Positions 1-9,509 of a stretch of 64,000 bases of DNA are shown piece by piece (position 1 is the first letter of the stretch; every line of letters starts with the position of its first letter). Location of the stretch: assembly GCF_009749525.1 (NCBI RefSeq), contig NZ_WOAC01000009.1, forward strand, positions 110,510 to 174,509, in the 5' to 3' direction. A model generated the notes under the pieces. That model saw nothing but the letters and a program-made list of their open reading frames with translations, made no database searches and had not been told where the DNA came from. Source of the DNA: Mesorhizobium xinjiangense (GTDB lineage: Bacteria > Pseudomonadota > Alphaproteobacteria > Rhizobiales > Rhizobiaceae). The translations under genes were made by a program, and so were the position numbers.

Positions 1-2
1 CC

Positions 3-1742
3 GCGAACGAACTGACAATCCGCGGCAAGTCGATCCTGCACGAGGTTTCAGGCCGTTCCGTCACTTTCGGCGCGGTCGCCGCCGCGGCCGCCGAGATCGA
101 CCCGCCATCGCAGATCACGCTCAAGGAGCCTGGCGAATGGCGGCTCCTGGGCAAGCCGCAACCGCGTGTCGACATGGCGGCAAAGGTGACGGGCGCGCCG
201 ATCTTCGGCATCGATGTGCACCTGCCCGAGATGCTCTACGGCACGGTCAGGATGAGCCCGCGCTTTGGAGCAAGACCGATCGAGACCGACCTTTCAAGGG
301 CCGAGGCCATGCCCGGGGTCGTCGCCATCGTGCCGATCGACACGACATACGGTCACGGCTTCGGCGTGATCGCCGAAAACACCTGGGCCGCCTTCCAGGC
401 CGCCGCGGCGATCGAGGTCGAATGGGGGCCGGCAGACTATCCGGCCGACGACGCGGCGATCGAAGCCGCGTTCAAACAGGCGCTTGCCTCCGGCGCGGGC
501 GACATTCTGCGCGACGACGGCGATGTGGACGCGGCCTTTGCCGACGCGCCGGCCGAACGGGTGATCGAGGCCGACTACGCCGTTCCCTTCCTTGCCCATG
601 CCTGCATGGAGCCGATGAACGCCACGGCACGGCTCAGCGGCGGCGTGCTCGAGCTATGGTCGCCCAATCAGGTGCCGACCCTGACGCGCCAACTGTGCGC
701 CGATCTCGCCGGCGTCGAGATCGAAAGCGTCAATGTGCACACGACGCATCTCGGCGGCGGCTTCGGGCGGCGCGGCGAGATGGGTTTTTCCATGTATGCC
801 ACCCTGCTGGCCCGGCACGCCGACGGTCGCCCGGTCAAGGTCACCTGGACGCGCGAGGAGGACGTCGCCCATGACGTCTATCGTCCTGCGGCGCGTGGCC
901 GCTTTCGCGCCCGTCTCGGCGAGGACGGCCTGCCCGTCGCGCTCGACATGCGCATTGCCTCGCCCTCCATCATGGCCAGCGTGCTCAAGCGCACATTCCC
1001 ATCCATTTCGCCGGTCGGACCTGACAAATCGATCGTCGAGGGGTCCTTCGACCAGCCCTATTCCATCGCCGATTACCGGGTCGGCGCGGTCGAGACGCCG
1101 CTCGGCATTCCCGTCGGCTTCTGGCGATCGGTCGGCAACTCCTATAACGGCTTCTTCCACGAATGCTTCCTCGACGAGATCGCCACTGCCGCAAAGCTCG
1201 ATCCGCTCGCCATGCGCCGCACCCTGATGGGCGAGCACCCCGCGGCGCTCAAGGTGCTCGACCGGCTGGCCGAGATCTCGAACTGGAGCGCGCCCGTGCC
1301 CGCGGGGCGGGCGAAAGGCATGGCCTTTACGCTTTCCTTCGGCTCATGGGTGGCCGAGGCGGTCGAGATCGCCGAGACCGGACAGGGCATCCGCATCGAC
1401 AAGGTCTGGATCGTCGCCGATGTCGGGCGTGCCCTCGATCCCGCGATCATCGAAGCCCAGCTCGTCTCCGGCGCCGTCTTCGGCCTATCATCGGCCATGA
1501 ACCAGGAGATCACCTTTGCCGACGGCATGACAGAGCAGTCGAATTTTCACGATTTCGACGCCATGCGCATCAACCAGTGCCCGCAATTCGAGATCGCAAT
1601 CCTGGAGAACTACCATCGCATGGGTGGAGTAGGCGAGATCGCCACGCCGCCTGCCGTGCCGGCGCTCGCCAATGCGGTCTTCGCGCTTACCGGCAAGCGC
1701 GTGCGCCGGCTGCCACTGTCGAACGCGGTTGAGTTCGTCTGA
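3..1742 (+). CDS. Xanthine dehydrogenase/aldehyde oxidase-family molybdopterin-binding subunit (5' end outside window)
   Basis: The reading frame is open from the first bases of the window, so the true start lies upstream. About 579 C-terminal residues of a protein family normally around 730-770 residues are present. A glycine-rich HLGGGFGRRGE motif near base 750 contacts the molybdenum cofactor. A GVGE motif near base 1630 holds the glutamate that acts as active-site base in this family. The two-lobed layout resembles IorB (isoquinoline 1-oxidoreductase beta chain) more than classical XdhB. Such enzymes hydroxylate N-heterocycles or aldehydes and need a [2Fe-2S] partner subunit, probably encoded just upstream. 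An internal Met at 174 is not the start, because homologous sequence (a WRLLGKP-type segment) precedes it in frame. The substrate cannot be told from the sequence. Confidence 0.88.
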   Translation, partial: ANELTIRGKSILHEVSGRSVTFGAVAAAAAEIDPPSQITLKEPGEWRLLGKPQPRVDMAAKVTGAPIFGIDVHLPEMLYGTVRMSPRFGARPIETDLSRAEAMPGVVAIVPIDTTYGHGFGVIAENTWAAFQAAAAIEVEWGPADYPADDAAIEAAFKQALASGAGDILRDDGDVDAAFADAPAERVIEADYAVPFLAHACMEPMNATARLSGGVLELWSPNQVPTLTRQLCADLAGVEIESVNVHTTHLGGGFGRRGEMGFSMYATLLARHADGRPVKVTWTREEDVAHDVYRPAARGRFRARLGEDGLPVALDMRIASPSIMASVLKRTFPSISPVGPDKSIVEGSFDQPYSIADYRVGAVETPLGIPVGFWRSVGNSYNGFFHECFLDEIATAAKLDPLAMRRTLMGEHPAALKVLDRLAEISNWSAPVPAGRAKGMAFTLSFGSWVAEAVEIAETGQGIRIDKVWIVADVGRALDPAIIEAQLVSGAVFGLSSAMNQEITFADGMTEQSNFHDFDAMRINQCPQFEIAILENYHRMGGVGEIATPPAVPALANAVFALTGKRVRRLPLSNAVEFV

Positions 1743-2063
1743 TGTCACGCATGCGCAAGACTGGCCGCAACGGCGAATGAATACTCAGGACCGTCGGCCC
1801 GGCAGGCACGGGATATTAAGTTCATCGCGTGTTGAACAATTAATATTCGGGCTGCGCTTGTGAAAACAGTAATCCTGTTGTCAACCATTTGTCAGGATCA
1901 ATCAAACCATGAATATTTCTGGCTGTTTCAAGTCGGCACTATCGTCTAGAACTGCGCCCGCCTGCGGTAATTGTCACCCTGGCGTTGAATGGATTGTGCC
2001 GGCCACCCATATCGGAATGCGTTGTGGAAGTCGGAAGGCCCTGCCGCAAGAACCGGAGACCGG
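1743..2063. other. Intergenic region upstream of the RND operon
   Basis: About 320 bp without a credible gene. The centre (about 1815-1925) is clearly more AT-rich than its surroundings and contains AATATT-type stretches, as expected for the promoter of the efflux operon that follows. No clear operator palindrome was found and no regulator gene lies next to it. Confidence 0.5.
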
Positions 2064-3206
2064 GTGATCGGAATGCCGAAAATACCCTTTCACAGATTGG
2101 CGGCTTTCGTCGTCTTGGCCGTAGCGGCGGCATGGGTCGTGACCGGTCAGTTCTCCTCTGTCGGCAGCGCCGTCGCCGTCGGCGAGGAAGATCCGGCCGC
2201 CAGCACGTCCGAGCCGCCGGCCACGCCGCTGCGCACTGTCGCTGTCGTTGCGCCGCAACACATCGACCATGCGCGCACCATCCGCATTTCGGGCGTGACC
2301 GAAGCCAACAAGCGCTCCAGCCTTGCCGCGCGCAGCGGCGGCATCATCGACACCATCCCGGTCAGCGAGGGCAGCCTTGTGAAAAAGGGCGATCTGATCC
2401 TCGCCCTCGACGCCGAGGAAAGGCCGGCGGCCGTTGCAATGGCCGAGGCTTTGGTCGCCCAGCGTGAATCCGAATATGACGCCGCCCAAAAGCTGCTCAA
2501 GAGCGGCAATATGGCGAAGCTGCAGGGCGAAAGCGCCCGCGCCGCGCTTACCGCCGCCCGCTCGCAGCTCGAAACGGCCAAGGCCGAGCTGGCGCGAAGC
2601 GAGATCCGCGCGCCGTTCGACGGCATTGTCGACCAGGTCGACGTGGAGGAGGGCAGCGCCATCCAGCAGGGTGCGGAAGTCGCGACGATCCTCAGCCTTG
2701 ATCCGGTTCTCGCCGTCGGCGAAGTGAGCGAGCAAGACCTGTCGCAACTGGAGCCCGGCGCCAGCGCCGAGGTGCGGCTGGTCAACGGCCAGCGGGTCAG
2801 CGGCGCGCTGCGCTATTTGAGCCGTGACGCCTCGCCGCAGACGCGCACCTTTCGCATCGAGGTTGCCGTTCCCAACCCGGACCGCGCCATACCGGCCGGC
2901 ATGACCGCCGAGATCGTCCTGCAGGCTGAAAAGGTGCGCGCCGTCAAGCTGCCGCGCTCGGTCGTCACCCTGTCGGAACGTGGCGAACTGGGCATCCGCA
3001 TCGCCACGCCGGACGATACGGTCAACTTCATTCCGATCGATATTGTCGAGGACACGCCGGAGGCCCTGGTGCTGGCCGGCATCCCCGAGGATGCACGCAT
3101 CATCGTCTCCGGGCAGGAGCTGGTGTCCGAAGGCGACAAGGTCGCGACCGTCGAGGCCAATGAAAGCGTCATTCGCCGGCTGGTCGGCGATGTTGCGGCC
3201 CGGTAA
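2064..3206 (+). CDS. HlyD/AcrA-family periplasmic adaptor of an RND efflux pump
   Basis: Membrane fusion protein linking an inner-membrane RND pump to an outer-membrane channel. After a short hydrophobic N-terminal segment (FVVLAVAAAWVV) come a lipoyl-like half (GGIIDTIPVSEGSLVKKGD), an alpha-helical hairpin rich in Ala, Glu and Lys, the second lipoyl half (SEIRAPFDGIVDQVDVEEG) and a beta-barrel domain. A GTG at 2064 has GGAG five bases upstream and is preferred; ATG 2073 gives nearly the same protein. The in-frame ATG at 1989 would put a charged 25-residue leader before the membrane segment and is unlikely. The pump gene follows after 24 bp. No TolC-type channel or TetR regulator is next to the pair, so the outer-membrane partner must lie elsewhere. 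Confidence 0.88.
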   Translation: MIGMPKIPFHRLAAFVVLAVAAAWVVTGQFSSVGSAVAVGEEDPAASTSEPPATPLRTVAVVAPQHIDHARTIRISGVTEANKRSSLAARSGGIIDTIPVSEGSLVKKGDLILALDAEERPAAVAMAEALVAQRESEYDAAQKLLKSGNMAKLQGESARAALTAARSQLETAKAELARSEIRAPFDGIVDQVDVEEGSAIQQGAEVATILSLDPVLAVGEVSEQDLSQLEPGASAEVRLVNGQRVSGALRYLSRDASPQTRTFRIEVAVPNPDRAIPAGMTAEIVLQAEKVRAVKLPRSVVTLSERGELGIRIATPDDTVNFIPIDIVEDTPEALVLAGIPEDARIIVSGQELVSEGDKVATVEANESVIRRLVGDVAAR

Positions 3207-3230
3207 CACGAAGGATGGGCGCTGGCTGAG

Positions 3231-6200
3231 ATGGGCATTGTCGACTACGCCATACGCAACGTCCGGCTGACGATCTCGATCCTGCTGTTCTTCCTGATCG
3301 CGGGCACGATGGCTTATCAGTCCATCCCGAAGGAAGCCGAGCCGGACATCCAGATTCCGATCATCTATGTGAGCCTCACCTATCAGGGCATTTCGCCCGA
3401 GGATTCGGAGCGCCTGCTTCTGCGGCCCGTCGAGACCCGGCTGAAATCGATCAGCGGCATCAAGGAGATGCGCTCGACGGCCTATCAGGGCGGCGGCAAC
3501 GTCATCGTCGAATTCCAGGCCGGATCGGATCTCGACCGGGCGCTGGAGGACGTGCGCAACAAGGTCGCCGACGCCGAGCAGGATCTGCCGGAAGACGTTG
3601 ACGAACCGTCCGTCAACGAGGTCAACCTGTCGGAGTTCCCGATCCTCGTCGTGACGCTTGCAGGCGATGTGCCCGAACGCACGCTGACGCGTGCCGCGCG
3701 CGAGCTTCGTGACCGCATCGAGGAAATCCCGAGTGTTCTGGACGGCGCCCTTCAGGGGGCGCGCGAGGATCTGGTCGAGGTCGTCATCGACCCGATGAAA
3801 CTGTCCTCCTACGGGCTGCAGCTCGGTGAGCTTGTCACCGCCGTGCACGCCAACAATGCGCTGGTTGCTGCGGGAGCGATGGAGGGCAGCGAGGGAAAAT
3901 ACGCCGTCAAGGTGCCTGCGCTGATCGAGACCGCGGAGGATATAGCCAACCTGCCGATCGTCGCCCAGAACAATGCCGTCGTGCGGGCGCGCGATCTCGC
4001 CACCATCCGCTCCACCTTCAAGGACGCCGAGACGATTACGCGTGTCGACGGCCAGCCGGCGATCGCCATCGAGGTTTCCAAGCGCACCGGCGCAAATCTC
4101 GTCGAAACGGTCGACGCGGTGAAGGCGGTCGCCGCGGAGTACCAGGAGCTCCTGCCGGAGGGGGCGACGATCTCCTACAGCCAGGACAAGTCGACTATGA
4201 TCCGCCAGCTTCTCGGCGATCTGGAAAACTCCGTCCTGACCGCCGTCATCCTGGTCTTCATCGTCATCCTCTATGCCCTTTCGGGCCGCGCCTCACTGCT
4301 CATCGGCCTGGCCATTCCAGCCTCCTTCCTGATGGGCATCATGTGGCTGGCGCTCGCCGGCTACACGGTCAACATCGTCGTTCTGTTCTCGCTCATACTG
4401 GCTGTCGGCATGCTGGTCGACGACGCCATCATCGTCACCGAATTCGCCGAGCGCCGCATGACCGAGGGCATGCCCAAGACGGAAGCCTTCGCGCTTGCCG
4501 CGCGACGCATGGCCGGCCCGGTGGTGGCGGCCACGGCAACGCGTGTCGCCGCCTTCTCGCCGCTTCTGTTCTGGCCGGGCGTCGTCGGCGAGTTCATGAA
4601 GTACATGCCGATCACCCTGATCGTCACGCTGTCCTCCTCGCTCATCTACGCGCTCATCTTCGTGCCGGCGCTCGGCGCCCTGTTTGCCCGCCCGATGGTC
4701 GAGGAACAGCAGCGTGACGGCTGGTACATGCGCTTTGTCCATCGGGCCGTGCGCCATCCCTTCATCGTCACCTTCGCCACCATCGCCGCACTGGTCGCCG
4801 TGCCATACGCCTACGGCACATACGGCAAGGGCGTGGAATTCTTCCCCAGCGTCGAACCCGAATACGGGCTGCTCTACGTGCATGCCCGCGGCAATCTCTC
4901 GCTCGAGGAACAGGACATTCTCGTCAGCGCGGCCGAGCGGCGCATGCTCGGATGGCCCGGCATCGAGACGATCTATACCCGTGTCGGCCAGACGCGCGGC
5001 GGCGGCTTCGAGGTCGACGAGGACGTGATCGGGGTCATCCAGTACGAGTTCGTCGACTGGCGCGAACGCAAGCCGGCCAGCGAGATCCTCGACGATCTGC
5101 GCGCAGCCATGACCGGCATACCGGGCGCCGACATCGAGGTTTCGGTACCCGATGCCGGACCGCCGACCGGCAAGGCGATCCAGATCAGGCTGTCGGCCAG
5201 CGAGCCCGAAGGGCTCGACCAGGTGGCGCGCGAGACTGCGGCCATGCTGCGCACGGTCCCCGACGTGATCGACATTTCCAACGGCCTGCCGCCGCCCGGC
5301 ATCGACTGGGAGCTCGAAGTCAACCGCTCCATGGCCGCCCGGTTCGGCATCGGCCCTGGATCGGTGGGCACAGTGGTGCAACTCGTCACCAACGGCCTGA
5401 AGCTGTCCGAATACCGTCCCGCCGGCGTCGACGACGCCGTGGAGATCCGCCTGCGCCTGCCCGAGGACCGGCGAACGCTGGCCACGCTCGACCAGCTCAG
5501 GGTGGAAACCCCCGAAGGCTCGGTTCCGATCTCCACCTTCGTGTCGCGCAGGCCGGCGCAGAGCACCGGCACGCTGACCCGCATCGACGGCGTGCGCACC
5601 GTGACGGTGCAGGCGGGCATTCGCGAAGGCGTGCAGGCCGACCCTGTGCGCCAACAGGTCGTGGCCAATCTCGAGGAGATGGACCTCGCCGGCCAGGGCG
5701 TGCGCTGGAAGCTCGCCGGCGAGGACGAGGAACAGCAGGCGGCGAGCGACTTCCTGTCGAAGGCCTTCGGCGCCGCGATCTTCCTCATCTTCGTCGTCCT
5801 GCTGGCGCTGCTCAACAAGTTCATCTCCGTCGGCCTGGTGCTCATGGCCGTCGTCATGTCGACCATCGGCGTGCTGCTCGGCCTCCTGATCATGGGCCAG
5901 CCCTTCGGCATCGTCATGACCGGCATCGGCGTCATTGCGCTGGCCGGCGTCGTGGTGAACAACAATATCGTGCTGATCGACACCTATGACAGGCTGCGCC
6001 GCGAGGGCTGGGACAAGCTCGACGCGGTTCTCCAGACCTGCCGCGAGCGTGCCCGGCCGGTGGTCCTGACGGCCGTGACGGCGATACTGGGCGTTCTGCC
6101 GATCGCCTTCGGCTTCAATCTCGAGCTTTTGAACCATGAGATGACGATCGGTGCGCCCTCCACCCAATGGTGGATCGCGCTGTCGAGCGCCATCGTCTTC

Positions 6201-6383
6201 GGCCTTGCCTTCTCGACCATCCTGACGCTGGTCGTCACGCCGTCACTGCTGATGATCGTCACGCGCAGCAACGAGTCCAGGCTCTACGCCTTTCTGCGCC
6301 GCTTCCGCCGCAAGCGCGGAAAGGACGAAGACCGGACGGCCGCAAAGACTGATGCGGCCGGCCTGCGGAAGGCGGCCGAATAG
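3231..6383 (+). CDS. RND-family efflux pump, inner-membrane permease
   Basis: A 1050-residue resistance-nodulation-division transporter of normal length, driven by protons, in a trimeric inner-membrane complex with the adaptor encoded upstream. The N-terminal membrane helix (LTISILLFFLIAG) leads into the first periplasmic porter domain. Helices 2-6 (about residues 335-490) include LAVGMLVDDAIIVTE with the adjacent aspartates of the proton relay. A second periplasmic domain and a second helix bundle (about 840-1020) carry the repeat-related segment AGVVVNNNIVLID. The C-terminus is basic and cytosolic. It resembles the broad AcrB/MdtB-like group of alphaproteobacteria; the substrate is unknown. 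It ends nine bases before the convergent epimerase gene. Confidence 0.92.
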   Translation: MGIVDYAIRNVRLTISILLFFLIAGTMAYQSIPKEAEPDIQIPIIYVSLTYQGISPEDSERLLLRPVETRLKSISGIKEMRSTAYQGGGNVIVEFQAGSDLDRALEDVRNKVADAEQDLPEDVDEPSVNEVNLSEFPILVVTLAGDVPERTLTRAARELRDRIEEIPSVLDGALQGAREDLVEVVIDPMKLSSYGLQLGELVTAVHANNALVAAGAMEGSEGKYAVKVPALIETAEDIANLPIVAQNNAVVRARDLATIRSTFKDAETITRVDGQPAIAIEVSKRTGANLVETVDAVKAVAAEYQELLPEGATISYSQDKSTMIRQLLGDLENSVLTAVILVFIVILYALSGRASLLIGLAIPASFLMGIMWLALAGYTVNIVVLFSLILAVGMLVDDAIIVTEFAERRMTEGMPKTEAFALAARRMAGPVVAATATRVAAFSPLLFWPGVVGEFMKYMPITLIVTLSSSLIYALIFVPALGALFARPMVEEQQRDGWYMRFVHRAVRHPFIVTFATIAALVAVPYAYGTYGKGVEFFPSVEPEYGLLYVHARGNLSLEEQDILVSAAERRMLGWPGIETIYTRVGQTRGGGFEVDEDVIGVIQYEFVDWRERKPASEILDDLRAAMTGIPGADIEVSVPDAGPPTGKAIQIRLSASEPEGLDQVARETAAMLRTVPDVIDISNGLPPPGIDWELEVNRSMAARFGIGPGSVGTVVQLVTNGLKLSEYRPAGVDDAVEIRLRLPEDRRTLATLDQLRVETPEGSVPISTFVSRRPAQSTGTLTRIDGVRTVTVQAGIREGVQADPVRQQVVANLEEMDLAGQGVRWKLAGEDEEQQAASDFLSKAFGAAIFLIFVVLLALLNKFISVGLVLMAVVMSTIGVLLGLLIMGQPFGIVMTGIGVIALAGVVVNNNIVLIDTYDRLRREGWDKLDAVLQTCRERARPVVLTAVTAILGVLPIAFGFNLELLNHEMTIGAPSTQWWIALSSAIVFGLAFSTILTLVVTPSLLMIVTRSNESRLYAFLRRFRRKRGKDEDRTAAKTDAAGLRKAAE

Positions 6384-6392
6384 CTCAATAGC

Positions 6393-7349
6393 TCACGCCG
6401 CCACCCGATACGCTCCGTCGAGCTTCAGATCGGAAATCGCCTGGCACAGTGCCTCGACCGGGTCGGTTTCGGGTACTGTTCCCAGCAGGTTGGCGAGCTT
6501 CGTCCCGTCGAGCGAATGGCCTATGCGCCACAGATAGGACATGATGGCGATCTCGCGCATCATCGGCACGAAAAGGCCCGCCGTTCTCCAAAACGGCCAG
6601 GAGACGCCGCGCTTCGCCAGCGGACGGCCGACCGCCTGTTCGACAGCGCGCTTCATCTCCTCGCCGGTCAATGTGTGTCCGGCGAAATGATAGCTGTCGA
6701 AGTCCGCACACTCGGCGCGCCGTTCCGCCAGCAGCGCGAAGGCCTCGCCGAGATCGGGCAGATAGGCGAAGGCGTGCGGCAGGTCCATCGGTCCCGGCCA
6801 GACGAGAACGTCCTTGTCCAGCTTCGACAGGATGACGAGGTCGAGCCAGGCTTGCGGCCGGGTGCCGCCGTAGAAATCGCCGGCGCGCAGGATGAGCGTC
6901 TGCACGCCGGCCTTCTCGGCCTGCTCGGCAAAGAGGTTTTCCATCGCGATGCGGATCTCGGCCTTCTCGGTCGAGGCGACCTGCGGGGCGTCCTCCTTCA
7001 TGCCGGGATGAACCGCATGACCGAAATTGTAGACATTGCCCGGCAGCATGTGTGTTGCCCCGGTGGCTTGCGCCGCGGCCGCGACATTCTCGGCCATCGG
7101 CAGCACCGTTTCACGCCACTCGGTGTATTGCGGATTGAGCGCATTGACGATGACGTCGGCGCCTTCGCAAGCCTTGATCAGGCCGATGCGGTCGAAGGCA
7201 TCGACCTGCACGGCCTCGACCCCGGGCGCGAGCGTTGCCGCCTTGGCGCCGCGCGCCGCGCCCTTGACCCGCCATCCGCGTTTGATAAAGGCGCGCGCGG
7301 CCGCATCACCGACCCGTCCCGCTGCGCCCAGAACGATTGCTGTATTCAT
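6393..7349 (-). CDS. NAD(P)-binding epimerase/reductase-like protein (SDR extended family)
   Basis: A 318-residue Rossmann-fold protein. The N-terminal GAAGRVG motif (about residues 8-14) matches the GxxGxxG dinucleotide-binding turn of extended or atypical SDRs. The region VIVNALNPQYTEW and a later ILRAGDFYGG segment are typical of NAD-dependent epimerase/dehydratase and NmrA-like proteins. A canonical YxxxK active site is not obvious, so it may be an atypical SDR or a redox sensor. ATG 7349 is chosen because AAGGAG lies eight bases upstream; an in-frame start 27 bases earlier is not supported. It is divergent from a LysR gene with 97 bp between the start codons, which suggests control by that regulator. 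Confidence 0.8.
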   Translation of the reverse strand: MNTAIVLGAAGRVGDAAARAFIKRGWRVKGAARGAKAATLAPGVEAVQVDAFDRIGLIKACEGADVIVNALNPQYTEWRETVLPMAENVAAAAQATGATHMLPGNVYNFGHAVHPGMKEDAPQVASTEKAEIRIAMENLFAEQAEKAGVQTLILRAGDFYGGTRPQAWLDLVILSKLDKDVLVWPGPMDLPHAFAYLPDLGEAFALLAERRAECADFDSYHFAGHTLTGEEMKRAVEQAVGRPLAKRGVSWPFWRTAGLFVPMMREIAIMSYLWRIGHSLDGTKLANLLGTVPETDPVEALCQAISDLKLDGAYRVAA

Positions 7350-7394
7350 GTTTCTGCTCCTTGCTGACGGCTGCAAGATGGGTCATTTGAACAT

Positions 7395-7441
7395 GAATTT
7401 ATATTCGACGATTGTGCTTTCTAGATATTCACTGTTGAATA
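7395..7441. promoter_or_regulatory. Candidate LysR operator region between epimerase-like gene and lysR
   Basis: Two short inverted repeats built from the same GAAT/ATTC halves lie in the 97-bp divergent spacer. They are GAAT-N4-ATTC at 7395-7406 and the perfect TATTCA-N4-TGAATA at 7426-7441, which ends six bases before the lysR start codon. Repeated dyads are the usual arrangement for a LysR activator that represses itself. Binding is inferred. Confidence 0.45.
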
Positions 7442-7446
7442 GAGCT

Positions 7447-8334
7447 ATGAGCGATCTCGACTGGAACCTTATCCGCAGCTTCCTGGCTGTCGCAGAGGCA
7501 GGCAGCCTTTCCGGGGCCGCGCGCCGGCTCTCGGCCAGCCAGCCGACGCTCGGACGTCACATCGCCGAACTTGAGCGGGCGCTGGGCGCAACCCTGTTTC
7601 GCCGCGGCCGGGGCGGCTACGCGCTGACAGATCAGGGCGCCGTTCTGCTCGAGCGCGCGCGGCAGGTCGGCGGCCATGCCGACGCCTTCGTTCGGCTTGC
7701 CCAGGGTGCTGCGGCGAATGTCGCCGGCACGGTGCGCATTACCGCCAGCGAAGTGGTCGCGGCTCATGTGCTGCCGGACATGCTGGCGCGGTTCGCGGAG
7801 ATGGAACCGGAGATCGAATTCGAAATCGTCGCCTCCAATCAGGTCGACAATCTGCTACGCCGCGACGCCGACATCGCCATCCGAATGACGGAGCCGACCC
7901 AGCTCGATCTCGTGGTGCGCAAGATAGCCGATCTGCCGCTGACGGCCTGCGCGGCCACGGCCTATCTGGATCGGCGCGGTCGCCCCTCGGCGCCGGAAGA
8001 TCTGCTCGATCACGACCTGATCGGCTTTGACCGCGGCACCGAGATCATCGACGAATTCGCACGGCTCGGCGTTGTCATCGACCGTCACGCATTCCGCTTC
8101 AGAACCGACAACCAGATCGTCGTCTGGCAGGCGATCAAGGCCGGCAACGGCATCGGTTTCGCGCAAAGCTCGCTCGTCGCCCGGACACCGCAGGTCGAGG
8201 TGGTGCTGCCCGGCTTGCCGCTGCCGCGTCTGCCCGTATGGCTTGCCATGCATCGCGACCTGCGCACCAGTCCGCGCGTGCGCCTGGTGCGCGACTTTCT
8301 CTTCGACGAACTGAAGCGCTATTCGGCCGGCTGA
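7447..8334 (+). CDS. LysR-family transcriptional regulator
   Basis: A 295-residue regulator. The N-terminal winged helix is DLDWNLIRSFLAVAEAGSLSGAARRLSASQPTLGRHIAELE, with the helix-turn-helix over about residues 20-40. A substrate-binding domain with the VRITASEVVAAHVLP pattern follows. Start ATG 7447 is chosen because the protein then begins directly at the DNA-binding domain; an earlier in-frame start would add more than 130 residues of non-homologous sequence. It is divergent from the epimerase-like gene, its likeliest target. Its 3' end overlaps the convergent MFS gene by 16 bp. The effector is unknown. Confidence 0.9.
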   Translation: MSDLDWNLIRSFLAVAEAGSLSGAARRLSASQPTLGRHIAELERALGATLFRRGRGGYALTDQGAVLLERARQVGGHADAFVRLAQGAAANVAGTVRITASEVVAAHVLPDMLARFAEMEPEIEFEIVASNQVDNLLRRDADIAIRMTEPTQLDLVVRKIADLPLTACAATAYLDRRGRPSAPEDLLDHDLIGFDRGTEIIDEFARLGVVIDRHAFRFRTDNQIVVWQAIKAGNGIGFAQSSLVARTPQVEVVLPGLPLPRLPVWLAMHRDLRTSPRVRLVRDFLFDELKRYSAG

Positions 8335-9509
8335 GGTGCAAATTCGGCCGAGCGCGCCAGGCTGGCCATGAGACACACGACGACCAGCAGTACGGACAGG
8401 CCCACGAAAACCGGCCCGAAGCCGGTTCGCTCGCCGATAAATCCGATGGCCGACGGCGCGACCAGGATGCCGCAATAGCCCATCGTGGTGACGACGCTCA
8501 TGCCGGTGCTCGACGACATGCCCTGCTGGTTGCCGGCCGCCGAAAAGGCAATCGGCACCATGTTGGCGATGCCGAGGCCGCAAAAGGCGAAGGCGGCGAT
8601 GGCAAGGTAAGGGTTCGTCGCCAGCCCGCCGACCAGCATGCCGGAAGCGGCCACGAGGCCCGACAGGCGCAGCGTTGTCACCGCCCCCAGCCGGTCGCGC
8701 ACCGTATCGCCGCAAAAACGCATCAGCGCCATGGTCGCCGAGAATGCGGCAAAGGCGAAGCCCGCCGTCGCGATATCGGCGCCGAGCGCCTTTTGCAGAT
8801 GCAGCGCCGCCCAGTCGAGGATCGCCCCTTCCGGCACCATGGACATCAGCGCCATGAGGCCGATCAGGTAGACGGCCGGATTGGCCGGCAGCCTGAAGCC
8901 GGCGCGCCCGGCCGCAACCGGCCGGTCGTCCGTCACGACATGCCGCATCGCCGCAACCACGACGGCCAGGACGACAAGCGTGACGCACGCCGCATGCGCG
9001 ACATGTCCGAAGGCCTGGATCGCCACGCCGCCAAGCGCGCCGCCGGCAAAACCGCCGAGGCTCCAGAAACCGTGCGAGGACGACATGATCGCGCGGCCGA
9101 GCTTGCGCTCTGCGGCCACCGCGTTGGAATTCATCGCCACGTCCATCGCGCCGATCGATCCGCCCATATAAAGCAATGCCGGCAGCGCCAACCAGACATT
9201 GGGCGCCAGCGCAACGATCAACAACCCGAACGATGCCGCCAGCGCGAAGGCCCGCAGCACTGCGGCCGAGCCGAGGCGGGCCATCAGCACCCCGCTCCAC
9301 GGCATGGCAAGCAGCGCCCCGGTTCCGAAAGCAAGGATGAGGAGGCCCAGCGTCGTTTCGCCGATATCGAACCGTTCGAGAAGCACCGGGATCTGCGGCG
9401 CCCAACTGCCGATCATGAAACCGTTGGCCAGAAACATCGCCGCCACGGCCCAGCGCCCCTTGCGCGCCTGCGCCCTCGATTGGTTCGCGCTCGTATTGTT
9501 CGGTCTCAT
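8319..9509 (-). CDS. MFS transporter, YbjJ-like
   Basis: A 396-residue integral membrane protein with about twelve hydrophobic segments. The first helix (WAVAAMFLANGFMIGSWAPQIPVLLERF) and the segment GAMDVAMNSNAVAAERKLGR are characteristic of the YbjJ-like branch of the major facilitator superfamily. The start at 9509 precedes a short polar N-terminus and then helix 1. The family is poorly characterised and the substrate cannot be assigned. It converges on the LysR gene with a 16-bp overlap, so the two transcripts are antisense at their ends. Confidence 0.85.
   Translation of the reverse strand: MRPNNTSANQSRAQARKGRWAVAAMFLANGFMIGSWAPQIPVLLERFDIGETTLGLLILAFGTGALLAMPWSGVLMARLGSAAVLRAFALAASFGLLIVALAPNVWLALPALLYMGGSIGAMDVAMNSNAVAAERKLGRAIMSSSHGFWSLGGFAGGALGGVAIQAFGHVAHAACVTLVVLAVVVAAMRHVVTDDRPVAAGRAGFRLPANPAVYLIGLMALMSMVPEGAILDWAALHLQKALGADIATAGFAFAAFSATMALMRFCGDTVRDRLGAVTTLRLSGLVAASGMLVGGLATNPYLAIAAFAFCGLGIANMVPIAFSAAGNQQGMSSSTGMSVVTTMGYCGILVAPSAIGFIGERTGFGPVFVGLSVLLVVVCLMASLARSAEFAPQPAE

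Noticed and set aside
1974..3848. Minus-strand open frame of about 620 codons across the RND adaptor and pump genes
   Set aside because: It spans two real genes and their junction in antisense and its product is compositionally biased.
4293..6167. Minus-strand open frame of about 620 codons opposite the RND pump
   Set aside because: Antisense to the RND permease, very rich in His, Asp and Gly, no domain.
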